From: Pseudomonadota bacterium
Lineage (GTDB): Bacteria > Pseudomonadota > Gammaproteobacteria > Steroidobacterales > Steroidobacteraceae
Assembly: GCA_025355105.1 (NCBI GenBank)
Contig: JANYAE010000010.1
Span: forward strand, 1-42,362
Direction of reading: 5' to 3'
Length of the DNA: 42,362 nt
Shown: piece after piece, positions 9,283 to 17,210 of the stretch
Numbering within the stretch: the first letter of the stretch is position 1
Layout of the letters: each line of letters begins with the position of its first letter
Program-made: the position numbers and the translations under genes
The notes under the pieces: generated by a model
What the model saw: the letters and a program-made list of their open reading frames with translations, nothing else
Database searches by the model: none
Told to the model about the DNA's origin: nothing

Positions 9283-9678
9283 ATGAACGCCTTCACCCGC
9301 TCTGTGATCCTGGTGCTGCTCGGCGCTGCGCTCGCGCCGCTCGCGCTGGCCGACGCCGGCCCGCAGGGACCGCACTACCCGGACGTGGTCTCGCTCGAGC
9401 GCGGCATCGAGGCCTCCACCGACACCGTGCTGCTGCCGACCTCGGTGCCGGGCAGCCTGACGGTCAACCGCTGCCCGGGCTGTCGCAGCCAGGCGCTCGC
9501 GGTGACCACCGACACCGTCTTCCTGGTCGGCACGGCGAAGCTGCCGCTCAGTGACTTTCGCGCGCGCGTCGCCGGCGCGCCCTCGACCTTCATGATGGTC
9601 TATGCGTCCGTCAAGGACTCGGTCGCGCTGCGGGTCGTGCTGTTCGCCGCACCGCCCGCGCCGTCGAAGACCCGCTGA
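9283..9678 (+). CDS. small secreted CxxC protein inside the minor pilin operon, function unknown
   Basis: Not recognised as a known family. The 131 residues carry a Sec signal peptide (hydrophobic core VILVLLGAALAPLALA, cleavage near 23/24) and a mature domain of about 105 residues with one CPGC pair, probably a disulfide or metal site, and an alternating hydrophobic pattern suggesting beta strands. The last nine residues are Pro/Lys/Arg-rich. ATG is preceded by GGGAG at a good distance, 19 bases after pilX and 22 before pilY1, all on one strand, so it is part of the pilus operon. A role at the pilus tip or in PilY1 folding is possible but only inferred from position. Confidence 0.75.
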   Translation: MNAFTRSVILVLLGAALAPLALADAGPQGPHYPDVVSLERGIEASTDTVLLPTSVPGSLTVNRCPGCRSQALAVTTDTVFLVGTAKLPLSDFRARVAGAPSTFMMVYASVKDSVALRVVLFAAPPAPSKTR

Positions 9679-9700
9679 ACCTGATCTCAAGGACAACGCC

Positions 9701-12700
9701 ATGTCACTTCGCAACACGCTGATCCGAGTCGCCATCGCGAGTGCCTCGCTGCTAGTCGCCGCCGCCGGCGCTCGCGCCGACGACACCGAGATCTTCACCG
9801 GCGCGACCGGCGGTGGCATCTCGCCCAACATCATGTTCATCATCGACACCTCCGGCAGCATGGGCACGACGGTGACGACGCACGTCAACTACGACCCGAC
9901 CGTGACCTACGCCGGCGGCAGCTCCACCTGCGACCCCAACAGCTTCTACTTCGTCGCCGGCGCCGGCTCACCGCCTGCCTGCAACTCGAAGAACCTGCTG
10001 GCGCTCAGCTACCTGCAGTGCCGGGCCGGCGCCAACGCGCTCGGCAACTCGCCGAGCTCGCCGGGCTTCTACACCGACAACTTCGTGCAGTGGAAGCGCA
10101 GCGGCAAGACCGTGTTCAGCTACGCCTGGAACGCGACGCTGTCGCCCGCGGTCGCGACCAACACCGACGTCGCCTGCCAGGGCGACGACCCCGGCAGCCC
10201 GTCGTGGCCGAGCACCTACAACGGCCCGTCGAACTCCGGCGGCAACGAGTGGACCAACACCAAGTCGCTGGTCTACTGGGACAACGGCTCGCCGACGCTC
10301 AAGAACTACACGATCTACAGCGGCAACTACCTCAACTGGTACAACTACGACCAGACGATGAGCATCGGCACGCGCATCTCGGTGGTGCAGCAGGCGGCGA
10401 GCAACCTGATCAACTCGATGTCGAACGTCAACATCGGCCTGATGCGCTACAGCGACAACCAGGGCCACACCTCGCCCTGCAACCCGCCCGCGCCGGGCTA
10501 CGCCGGCTCGGGCGACTGCGACGCGCAGGGCGGCATGATTATCAAGCCGATGCTGCCGATCGGCACCGGCACCAACCGCGCCGACCTCGTCACCGCGCTC
10601 AACAGCTATTCGGCCGGCGGCTGGACGCCGCTGTCGGAGACAATGTTCGAGGCCTACCAGTACTTCAGCGGCGGCAGCGTCGTGTTCGGCGACAACTCCT
10701 ACGTCGGCGGGCGGCTGACGCCAAGCGTCGCCGCCTCGCGCACCGGCAACTCGCTGTCCTCGAAGACCTACCTCTCGCCGCAGCAGTACTCGTGCCAGAA
10801 GAACTTCGTCGTCTTCCTGACCGACGGCCTGCCGACCCAGGACAACCAGGCCGATGCCGCGATCCAGGCGCTGCCGAACGAGGGGACGCTCGGCGGGCCC
10901 TGCGACGACACGACCCAGCCGCCGTACAGCAACCTGGTTGGCGGCTGGGGCCCGTCAATCAACGCCGGCAAGTGCCTCTCGGCGCTGACCAAGTACATGT
11001 TCAACACCGACATCAACGCGACGATGCCGGGCCAGCAGAACATCCAGACCTACTTCATCGGCTTCGGCAACGACCCGGGCCTCGCGCAGGCCTTCGGCTA
11101 CCTGCAGGCCGCGGCCACCAAGGGCGGCGGCCAGGCCTACAGCGCCGGCGACCTCAACACGCTGCAGACCGCGCTCACCAGCATCGTCAGCAACATCCTG
11201 CAGGTGTCGACCACGTTCACGGCGCCGACCGTCGCGGTCAACGCCTTCAACCGCACCCAGACCTTGAACGACCTCTACGTGTCGGTGTTCCAGCCGAGCT
11301 CGAACTACCACTGGCCGGGCAACGTCAAGCACTACCTGGTGCAGAACGGCGTGATCGTCGACCAGAACGGCCTGCCGGCCGTCGATCCGGCCACCGGCTT
11401 CTTCAAGTCGAGCGCGCAGAGCATCTGGTCGGCGACCCCGGACGGCGCCTCGATCCCGGCCGGCGGCGCGGCCAACCAGATCCCGAACTGGGATCCGGCG
11501 GCGACGCCGACGCGCAACCTCTACACCTTCATCGGCACGAACCCCGGCACCGCGGTGGACCTCTCCGCGAGCGCGAACTACGCGGTCAACGTCAGTAACC
11601 CGATGCTGACGCTCGCGGCGCTCAACGTCACGACGGTCGCGGCCCACGACAACGTCATCAACTTCGCGCGCGGCGAGGACCTCAAGGACTTCAACGGCAA
11701 CGGCGTCACCAACGAGCCGCGCCACCAGATGGGTGACCCGCTGCACGCGCAGCCGGCGGTGGTGATCTACGGCGGCACGGTCGGCAGTCCGGACGTCACC
11801 GACGCGGTGATCTACGCGCCGACCAACGACGGCTTCCTGCACGCCTTCCGCGCGACCGACGGCGTCGAGCTGTGGGCCTTCATCCCGCAGGACGTGCTGC
11901 CGTTCATCAAGAGCACGTATACCAACAACCCGGCGGCGACCAAGAACTACCTGCTCGACGGCTCGGTGCGCGCGCTCAAGTACGACATCAACGGCGACGG
12001 CATCATCGACGCCTCGGCCGGCGATCGCGTGATCCTGTACTTCGGCCAGGGCCGCGGCGGCAGCAACTACTACGCGATCGACGTCACCGACCGCAACCAC
12101 CCGCTGTTCATGTGGCAGGTCGGCCCGACGCAGCTGCCGGGCATCGGCCAGGCCTGGTCGACGCCGGCGCTGGCGCGCGTCAACGTCGCCGGCGGCGGGC
12201 AGACGAGCGCGCAGAAGATCGTGCTGATTATCGGCGGCGGCTACGACACCGCCGAGGAGAACCCGACCTACACGCCGCAGGACTCGGTCGGCATGGGCAT
12301 CTACATGCTCGACGCGGTCACCGGCAACGTGCTGTGGCGCGCCGGCTTCACCGGCAGCGGCGCCGACCTGCCGCTGGCGCGCATGGACCACGCGATCGCG
12401 AGCGACATCGCCGTGCTCGACACCAACGGCGACGGCTTCGCCGACCGCATGTACGTCGGCGACCTCGCCGGCCAGCTGTGGCGCTTCGACATCACCAACG
12501 GCAATGCCCGCGCCAGCCTCGTGGCCGGCGGCGTGATCGCCTCGCTCGGCACGCACGACGACGCCTCGCCGGTGCTCGCCAACACGCGCCGCTTCTACAA
12601 CGTGCCGGACGTCGCCGTGGTCGAGAAGAAGGGCACGCCGAGCTTCATGAACATCGCCATCGGCTCCGGCTACCGCGGCCACCCGCTCAACCTCGCGATG

Positions 12701-13282
12701 CAGGACCGGATGTACGCGGTGCGCGACTACAACCCGTTCACCGCGCTGCCGCAGACCACCTACGCGACGCAAGGCGTGATCCATGACGACGGCCTCATCG
12801 ACATCACCGCGCTCGTGGCGCCGGTCATGCCGCCGCTGGCGAACGGCTGGAAGCTGCTGCTCGACCAGCCGGGCGGCTGGGTCGGCGAGAAGGTGCTGAC
12901 CTCGGCCTCGACCTTCAACGACCAGATCCTGTTCACGACCTACACGCCAGGCGCCGCCGGCACCTCGATCTCCTGCGTGCCGTCGATCGGCACCAACAAG
13001 TTCTACGCGATCAGCGTCTTCGACGGCAGCCCGGTGGCGAACCTCAACAACCACAACAACCAGGCGATCGACGACCGCTCGACGCAGCTCGCGCAGTCCG
13101 GCATCGCGCCCTCGCTCGCCTTCCTGTTCCCGGCACCGACCACGACGCTCGGCGTCAACGGCCAGCAGGTCAACAGCACGCAGAGCCCGGTGGTCTGCAT
13201 GTCCGGCGTCGAGGTGCTCGGCAGCTGCCGCAACTTCCAGAGCCGGATCAAGACCTACTGGAACGAGGCTGACGCACCATGA
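9701..13282 (+). CDS. pilY1: PilY1, type IV pilus tip/adhesion protein
   Basis: Large secreted protein (1193 residues) that sits at the pilus tip, primes assembly and mediates adhesion and surface sensing. A signal peptide (cleavage near ARA26) is followed by a von Willebrand A domain from about residue 43 with the MIDAS motif DTSGSM (49-54), a WTPLSET threonine loop and a FLTDGLPT aspartate. The C-terminal half is the PilY1 beta-propeller: MGDPLHAQPAVV, APTNDGFLHAF, WAFIPQDVLP, VGDLAGQLWRFDI. Two calcium-loop-like motifs, DINGDGIID and DTNGDGFAD, occur in it. ATG 9701 is preceded by AAGGA. The stop overlaps the pilE ATG (ATGA). Confidence 0.96.
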   Translation: MSLRNTLIRVAIASASLLVAAAGARADDTEIFTGATGGGISPNIMFIIDTSGSMGTTVTTHVNYDPTVTYAGGSSTCDPNSFYFVAGAGSPPACNSKNLLALSYLQCRAGANALGNSPSSPGFYTDNFVQWKRSGKTVFSYAWNATLSPAVATNTDVACQGDDPGSPSWPSTYNGPSNSGGNEWTNTKSLVYWDNGSPTLKNYTIYSGNYLNWYNYDQTMSIGTRISVVQQAASNLINSMSNVNIGLMRYSDNQGHTSPCNPPAPGYAGSGDCDAQGGMIIKPMLPIGTGTNRADLVTALNSYSAGGWTPLSETMFEAYQYFSGGSVVFGDNSYVGGRLTPSVAASRTGNSLSSKTYLSPQQYSCQKNFVVFLTDGLPTQDNQADAAIQALPNEGTLGGPCDDTTQPPYSNLVGGWGPSINAGKCLSALTKYMFNTDINATMPGQQNIQTYFIGFGNDPGLAQAFGYLQAAATKGGGQAYSAGDLNTLQTALTSIVSNILQVSTTFTAPTVAVNAFNRTQTLNDLYVSVFQPSSNYHWPGNVKHYLVQNGVIVDQNGLPAVDPATGFFKSSAQSIWSATPDGASIPAGGAANQIPNWDPAATPTRNLYTFIGTNPGTAVDLSASANYAVNVSNPMLTLAALNVTTVAAHDNVINFARGEDLKDFNGNGVTNEPRHQMGDPLHAQPAVVIYGGTVGSPDVTDAVIYAPTNDGFLHAFRATDGVELWAFIPQDVLPFIKSTYTNNPAATKNYLLDGSVRALKYDINGDGIIDASAGDRVILYFGQGRGGSNYYAIDVTDRNHPLFMWQVGPTQLPGIGQAWSTPALARVNVAGGGQTSAQKIVLIIGGGYDTAEENPTYTPQDSVGMGIYMLDAVTGNVLWRAGFTGSGADLPLARMDHAIASDIAVLDTNGDGFADRMYVGDLAGQLWRFDITNGNARASLVAGGVIASLGTHDDASPVLANTRRFYNVPDVAVVEKKGTPSFMNIAIGSGYRGHPLNLAMQDRMYAVRDYNPFTALPQTTYATQGVIHDDGLIDITALVAPVMPPLANGWKLLLDQPGGWVGEKVLTSASTFNDQILFTTYTPGAAGTSISCVPSIGTNKFYAISVFDGSPVANLNNHNNQAIDDRSTQLAQSGIAPSLAFLFPAPTTTLGVNGQQVNSTQSPVVCMSGVEVLGSCRNFQSRIKTYWNEADAP

Positions 13283-13701
13283 AGTACTCGCGCGGCGTGA
13301 GCTTGATCGAGCTGATGACGGTGGTCGGCATCGTCGCAGTGCTCGGCGTGCTGGCGATGGGCAGCTACCGCAACTACGGCCTGCGCACCAACCGCACCGA
13401 GGGCCAGACGGCGCTGCTGCGGATCCAGGTCGGTGAGGAGAAGTTCTTCCTGCAGAACAACAGCTACACCGTCGACATCCTGGATCCGTCGCCGGCCGGG
13501 CTCGGCGTCGGCAACGCCTCGACCAACGGCTACTACACGCTCACCGTCGTGCCGGGGCTCACCGGCACGATCGCGACCTCGTTCGTCGCGACCGCGACCG
13601 CGGCCGGCAACCAGGCCACCGACCAGGCGGCCTGCCGGGTGTTTACGATCGACGACCAGGGTCAGCGTACCCCGCCTGACGCCAGCGGCTGCTGGAAGTA
13701 G
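13279..13701 (+). CDS. pilE: PilE-type minor pilin
   Basis: Last gene of the operon, 140 residues. A very short leader MKYSRG is cleaved before VSLIELMTVVGIVAVLGVLA; +1 is Val instead of the usual Phe, while Glu at +5 is kept. The rest follows the PilE pattern: SYRNYGLRTNRTEGQTALLRIQ helix, EKFFLQNNSYT, and a C-terminal pair of cysteines (AACRVF and SGCWK) closing the D-region loop. ATGA overlap with pilY1. Minor pilin PilE is an assembly factor, not the major subunit, in organisms with this operon. Confidence 0.92.
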   Translation: MKYSRGVSLIELMTVVGIVAVLGVLAMGSYRNYGLRTNRTEGQTALLRIQVGEEKFFLQNNSYTVDILDPSPAGLGVGNASTNGYYTLTVVPGLTGTIATSFVATATAAGNQATDQAACRVFTIDDQGQRTPPDASGCWK

Positions 13702-13708
13702 TCCTGCC

Positions 13709-13733
13709 GGCGCGCGGCCGGCGGCCGCGCGCC
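13709..13733 (+). terminator. GC-only hairpin at the end of the pilin operon
   Basis: Perfect 11-bp stem (13709-13719 and 13723-13733, arms built on GCGCGCGGCC/GGCCGCGCGC) with a 3-base loop, 7 bases past the pilE stop. No T run follows. Position suggests a transcript 3' end. Confidence 0.5.
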
Positions 13734-13917
13734 TGTCGCCAGTCCGAGACAGTCCTGACCCGCGCCAGCGCCGGTCAACCCTGATACATCTGCATCGTTA
13801 CAGCGGGATGGCCGGCACGGCTACGGCCGGCGGCCGCCGATCGCCAAAGCGTGATGACGGCCGTGGCGCGCGGCACTGTCTGCCGCAGACTGGCAGCTGA
13901 CTTTCTTGGAGCCTCTC

Positions 13918-15201
13918 ATGTCACATTCTGCCCGCCCCATGACCCAGCCGACCAAAGCCGCCGGTCCTGCCTGGCGCCCCGAAAGCTGCCGCCCGCGCAC
14001 GCTGCTGCTCGCGCTCGCGCTGCCGGCGCTGGTCGCCGGCTGCAACCACGACTACGGCCACAGCACCTACAGCTACCAGCCGGTGGAGGTCTCCTACGCG
14101 GTCGCGAGCGCCGACTTCAACAACGACGGCTTCGCCGACGTCGTCCAGCTGAGCACCGTGCAGCCGATCATGGCGGCCAACAGCTCGAACCTGAAGAGCT
14201 ACCTGTCAAGCGGCGCGACCAGCTTCGCGGCGCCGACGCTGACGCTCGCCGGCACTGACCCGCTGTTCGTAGTCGCGAGCGACGTCAATGGCGACGGCCT
14301 ACCTGACCTCGTCACCGCCAGCTACGACGACGGCACGATCTCGGTGTTCCTCAACAATGCCGCCGGCCCCGGTACCTTCAACCTGCCGCTGGTGCTGCCG
14401 AGTGCCGGCGCCTCGCAGCTCGCGGTCGGCGACCTCACCGGCGACGGACTCAAGGACATCGTCGCGGCCGACTTCGCCGTCTCGCTGTTCGTGCAGACGG
14501 CACCGGGCAGCTTCGCCGCGGCCGTGCCACTGTACGCCGGCGGCGCAAACTGGGTCGCGATCGGCGACTTGAACGGCGACGGCGCCGCGGATGTGGCGCT
14601 GACCGACGCGGTCGGCGTCAAGCTGCTGATGCACACGGGCCTCGCGTCCGCGACCACCTTTGCGGCGCCGGTCAGCGTCTTCACGCAGACGCCGAACGCC
14701 AACATCAGCGGCGGCAACCTGATCGCGATCGCCGACGTCGACGGCGACGGCCTCAACGACCTCGTGATCACCGACCCAGGTCCGACCGGCGGCCTGTCGG
14801 CGACCGTCAACGTGCTCCGGCAGGACCCGGCCAATCACGGCAGCTTCCTCGCCGCCGTCGCCTACCCGATCGCGACCCAGGACCGGCCGCAGTCGATTTT
14901 CCTGCGTGACCTCACGGGCTCAGGGCAGCTCGACATCGTGATCGGCGAGGAGAGCTCGGTGACGGTGCTGTTGCATGACCCCGCGCACGTCGGCCAGTAC
15001 CTGGCCGCGACTGTCTACCCGGCGCCTGAGGCCGGCGGCATCGCGATCGCCGACGTCAACGGTGACGGCAAGCTCGACATCGTGGTCGCGAACGGCCTGA
15101 CCCAGCCGGTCGTGAACGGCGTCATCACCACACACCCCGGCGTGCTGCTGCAGAGCGCGACGACCCCCGGCAGCTTCGCGGCGCTCGCCGACTTCCCCTG
15201 A
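13918..15201 (+). CDS. FG-GAP/VCBS repeat lipoprotein
   Basis: Exported lipoprotein of 427 residues predicted to fold as a beta-propeller. The N-terminal basic region leads into LLALALPALVAGC with a lipobox (LVAG before Cys42). Seven FG-GAP-type repeats follow, each with a calcium-loop core: DFNNDGFAD, DVNGDGLPD, DLTGDGLKD, DLNGDGAAD, DVDGDGLND, DLTGSGQLD, DVNGDGKLD. Start ATG 13918 is preceded by TTGGAG at seven bases. It lies 216 bp beyond the pilin operon, separated by a hairpin, so it is probably its own unit, yet calcium-dependent surface propellers and PilY1 are similar in kind. Exact ligand or partner unknown. Confidence 0.85.
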   Translation: MSHSARPMTQPTKAAGPAWRPESCRPRTLLLALALPALVAGCNHDYGHSTYSYQPVEVSYAVASADFNNDGFADVVQLSTVQPIMAANSSNLKSYLSSGATSFAAPTLTLAGTDPLFVVASDVNGDGLPDLVTASYDDGTISVFLNNAAGPGTFNLPLVLPSAGASQLAVGDLTGDGLKDIVAADFAVSLFVQTAPGSFAAAVPLYAGGANWVAIGDLNGDGAADVALTDAVGVKLLMHTGLASATTFAAPVSVFTQTPNANISGGNLIAIADVDGDGLNDLVITDPGPTGGLSATVNVLRQDPANHGSFLAAVAYPIATQDRPQSIFLRDLTGSGQLDIVIGEESSVTVLLHDPAHVGQYLAATVYPAPEAGGIAIADVNGDGKLDIVVANGLTQPVVNGVITTHPGVLLQSATTPGSFAALADFP

Positions 15202-15234
15202 CGGCAGGCGTTGCGCGCGCCACCGCCGACACAG

Positions 15235-15258
15235 GGCCGCGGCCCAGGCGCCGCGGCC
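15235..15258. terminator. hairpin between convergent genes
   Basis: Perfect 8-bp inverted repeat (GGCCGCGG/CCGCGGCC, 8-base loop) in the 78-bp gap between the convergent lipoprotein and M48 genes. It could end transcripts from both sides; no T tract on either strand. Confidence 0.35.
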
Positions 15259-15279
15259 GGTCCCGGCGACGGCGGCGGT

Positions 15280-16630
15280 CTAGGGCGCGGCGCCCGGCGC
15301 CGGATGCGCGGCATCGTAGGCCGCAATGTCCGCCGTCGTCAGGTTCTCGGCCTTCCACTGCATCGCGCGGTGGATGCGGTTCCAGCCGCTCGGGTGGTCG
15401 AAGAACAGGTATTCCTCGATCGGCCCCGGGCGCATCTTGCGGTACTCGGCGAGATGCAGCGCCGCCTGCGCGAAGCCGTCGGGCTGGCGACGCGTTGAGC
15501 CCGAAGGCATCGGCCTCCGCCTCCATGCTGCGGGTGATGGTGTTGAGCACCGGTGTCAGCACGAAGAGATAGAGGCCGAAGAGCGCGAGCAGCAGCGGCA
15601 TGCCGGCGAGGTCGCTGACGTCGCGGATGCGCCAGCCGCGGCCGATGCCGGCGACCACCCGGCCGAAGCCGAAGTAGAGGAACGCGAAGCCGAGCACGAC
15701 CACGAGGCCGACGAACACCACGCCCTTGTAGACGTGGTTGAGGACGTAGTGGCCCATCTCGTGGCCGAGCACTGCCTTGATCTCCTCCGGCGAGCCGCGC
15801 GTCATCAGGTTGTCGTTCATGCTGATCTGCGCGGTGCCGAAAATGCCGCTGACGTGCGCGCTCATGCGCTTGGTTTGCTTCGAGGCGTCGAACTCGTAGA
15901 CCTGCGTCACCGGAATGCTGTTGGCCCGCGCGAGCGACAGGATCTCGGCTTTGAGCGGGCTCTCCGGCAGCGGGTAAAACTTGTTGAACACCGGCTCAAG
16001 GTAGGTCGGGCCGATGACGATCTGCACGATCACGAGCAAGAGCGCGACCATCGCGCCCCACAGCCACCAGCTGCGCGCCGCGCGGCGGATGACGGCGTAG
16101 ATCGCCATCGCCGCGAGGCTGCCGAACAGCAGGCCGAGCGCGAGGCCCTTGGCCTCGTCGCCGAACCAGGCGGCGAGGTCCTGGTTCGACATGCCGTACT
16201 GGTGCTCGCGAAAGTAGCCCTGGTAGGCGTCGAAGGGCAGCGTCAGCAGCGAGGTCAGCGCGATGTAGAGCAGCGCGTAGAGCGCGCTCTGCAGCAGCTT
16301 GAAGCGCGTCAGCCGCTCGGCGAGGTCGCGCATCCGCACCGAGAGGCGCGTGCCGAGCAGCAACCAGGCCACGCCGAGCGAGATGAGCATGCCCCACAGC
16401 GTCAGCCAGTAGCCACCCTCGAAGTAGGCATTCGAGCGCGCACGGGCCTCGCTAGACAGCGTCGCGAGATAGCGCTCGGTGGCGACCTCGGCGTCGAAAG
16501 GAACGGCGCTCGCCGGCGCGACGGCCGCCACGGCGGCGCTGGCCGCGTCCGCTTCGCCTGCCTGCGCGGCGGGACCCGCTGAGAGCGTCAGGATCAGGAC
16601 GGCGAGCAGCAGGCTGAGGGTACGGCTCAT
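15280..16630 (-). pseudogene. M48 (Ste24-type) membrane metalloprotease, frameshifted near its 3' end
   Basis: Integral membrane zinc endopeptidase of the Ste24/CAAX-protease type. From ATG 16630: signal peptide (1-24), several membrane segments (about 75-95, 113-133, 162-182, 188-208, 305-330, 342-362), zinc motif HEMGH at 290-294 (VLGHEMGHYVLNH) and third ligand in MEAEADAFGLN (370-379). After Ser381 (15490-15488) the frame is lost. The next frame continues with QPDGFAQAALHLAEYRKMRP and family-like IEEYLFFDHPSG to a TAG at 15280, about 68 residues. Compared with the usual NASRQPDGF, two bases (GC) are missing, or one is extra. The unshifted frame would run on to 15125 with an unrelated tail overlapping the convergent lipoprotein gene. 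It is either a recent mutation or a sequence error; all active-site residues are intact. Confidence 0.82.
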
Positions 16631-16978
16631 GAATCCTCGCAGGTCTTGGGTGCCAGGTAACGGCCCGTTCGGCGACGGGACGCGCGAGGATAAACCGCTG
16701 ACTCCGGCCGGGCCAGCGGCGGCGCGGCGGCGTACCCTCTGCGGGATGCCGGCAACCACCGGCGCCCCGGACCGGCCGGTGATCGTGCGGCAGTGCGGCG
16801 AAATGCCGCAAACCGCTTGCTGCTGCGCTCGCCGCGCGCATCCGCTCAGGCCGTTGAGGATGACTCCGCCGCCAGCGTGCGCCGCAACATCGATCGAGCG
16901 GCGGACGCGGCGCTGATGCGGCACTGATGCGGCGCGCGTCGTCATCGCGGTCCCGATGTGCCCGGCCTCAAGGCAGCC

Positions 16979-16984
16979 TATATT
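16979..16984 (+). promoter_or_regulatory. possible -10 element of the amidase leader
   Basis: TATATT, five of six matches to TATAAT, in an otherwise very GC-rich stretch about 227 bases before the amidase start. No convincing -35 is seen at 16-18 bases upstream, so an activator would be needed if it is used. Confidence 0.3.
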
Positions 16985-17013
16985 CCGGGCGGTGGTCGCG
17001 GTCGCGGCCGGTG

Positions 17014-17041
17014 CGGATCGCGCCGCGGGCGGCGCGATCCG
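17014..17041. repeat. 13-bp perfect inverted repeat in the amidase leader
   Basis: Arms 17014-17026 and 17029-17041 (core GGATCGCGCCGC/GCGGCGCGATCC) separated by two bases. It lies 30 bases past the possible -10 and 170 bases before the amidase start. It could be a regulator operator or an RNA stem in a long leader. Confidence 0.6.
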
Positions 17042-17210
17042 TTCGGCAGCGTCCGCCGTGAACCGCACCGCCCTGCCGTGGCACTCACCTGGGTTGATCC
17101 GGCCCGCAACTCTTGCTGTCGCGCCCGTGATTCCACCGCGACCGAGCCTTTCCGGGTCGGGCCAGAATGGCCCGGCCGCGCAACGATGTTCACCACAAGG
17201 AGGAGATCAC

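Larger units (their letters stand above)
16631..17210. other. 580-bp intergenic region upstream of the amidase
   Basis: No gene is supported; reading frames here lack a credible start, ribosome site or family similarity. It separates the divergent M48 and amidase genes and holds a possible -10 element and a 13-bp inverted repeat (listed separately). Confidence 0.6.

Noticed and set aside
10955..13054. 699-codon minus-strand open frame
   Set aside because: Antisense of pilY1, with arginine/valine/aspartate-rich shadow composition.
15484..15490. Programmed ribosomal frameshift in the M48 protease
   Set aside because: No slippery heptamer or downstream stimulatory stem is apparent at the junction; an indel is simpler.
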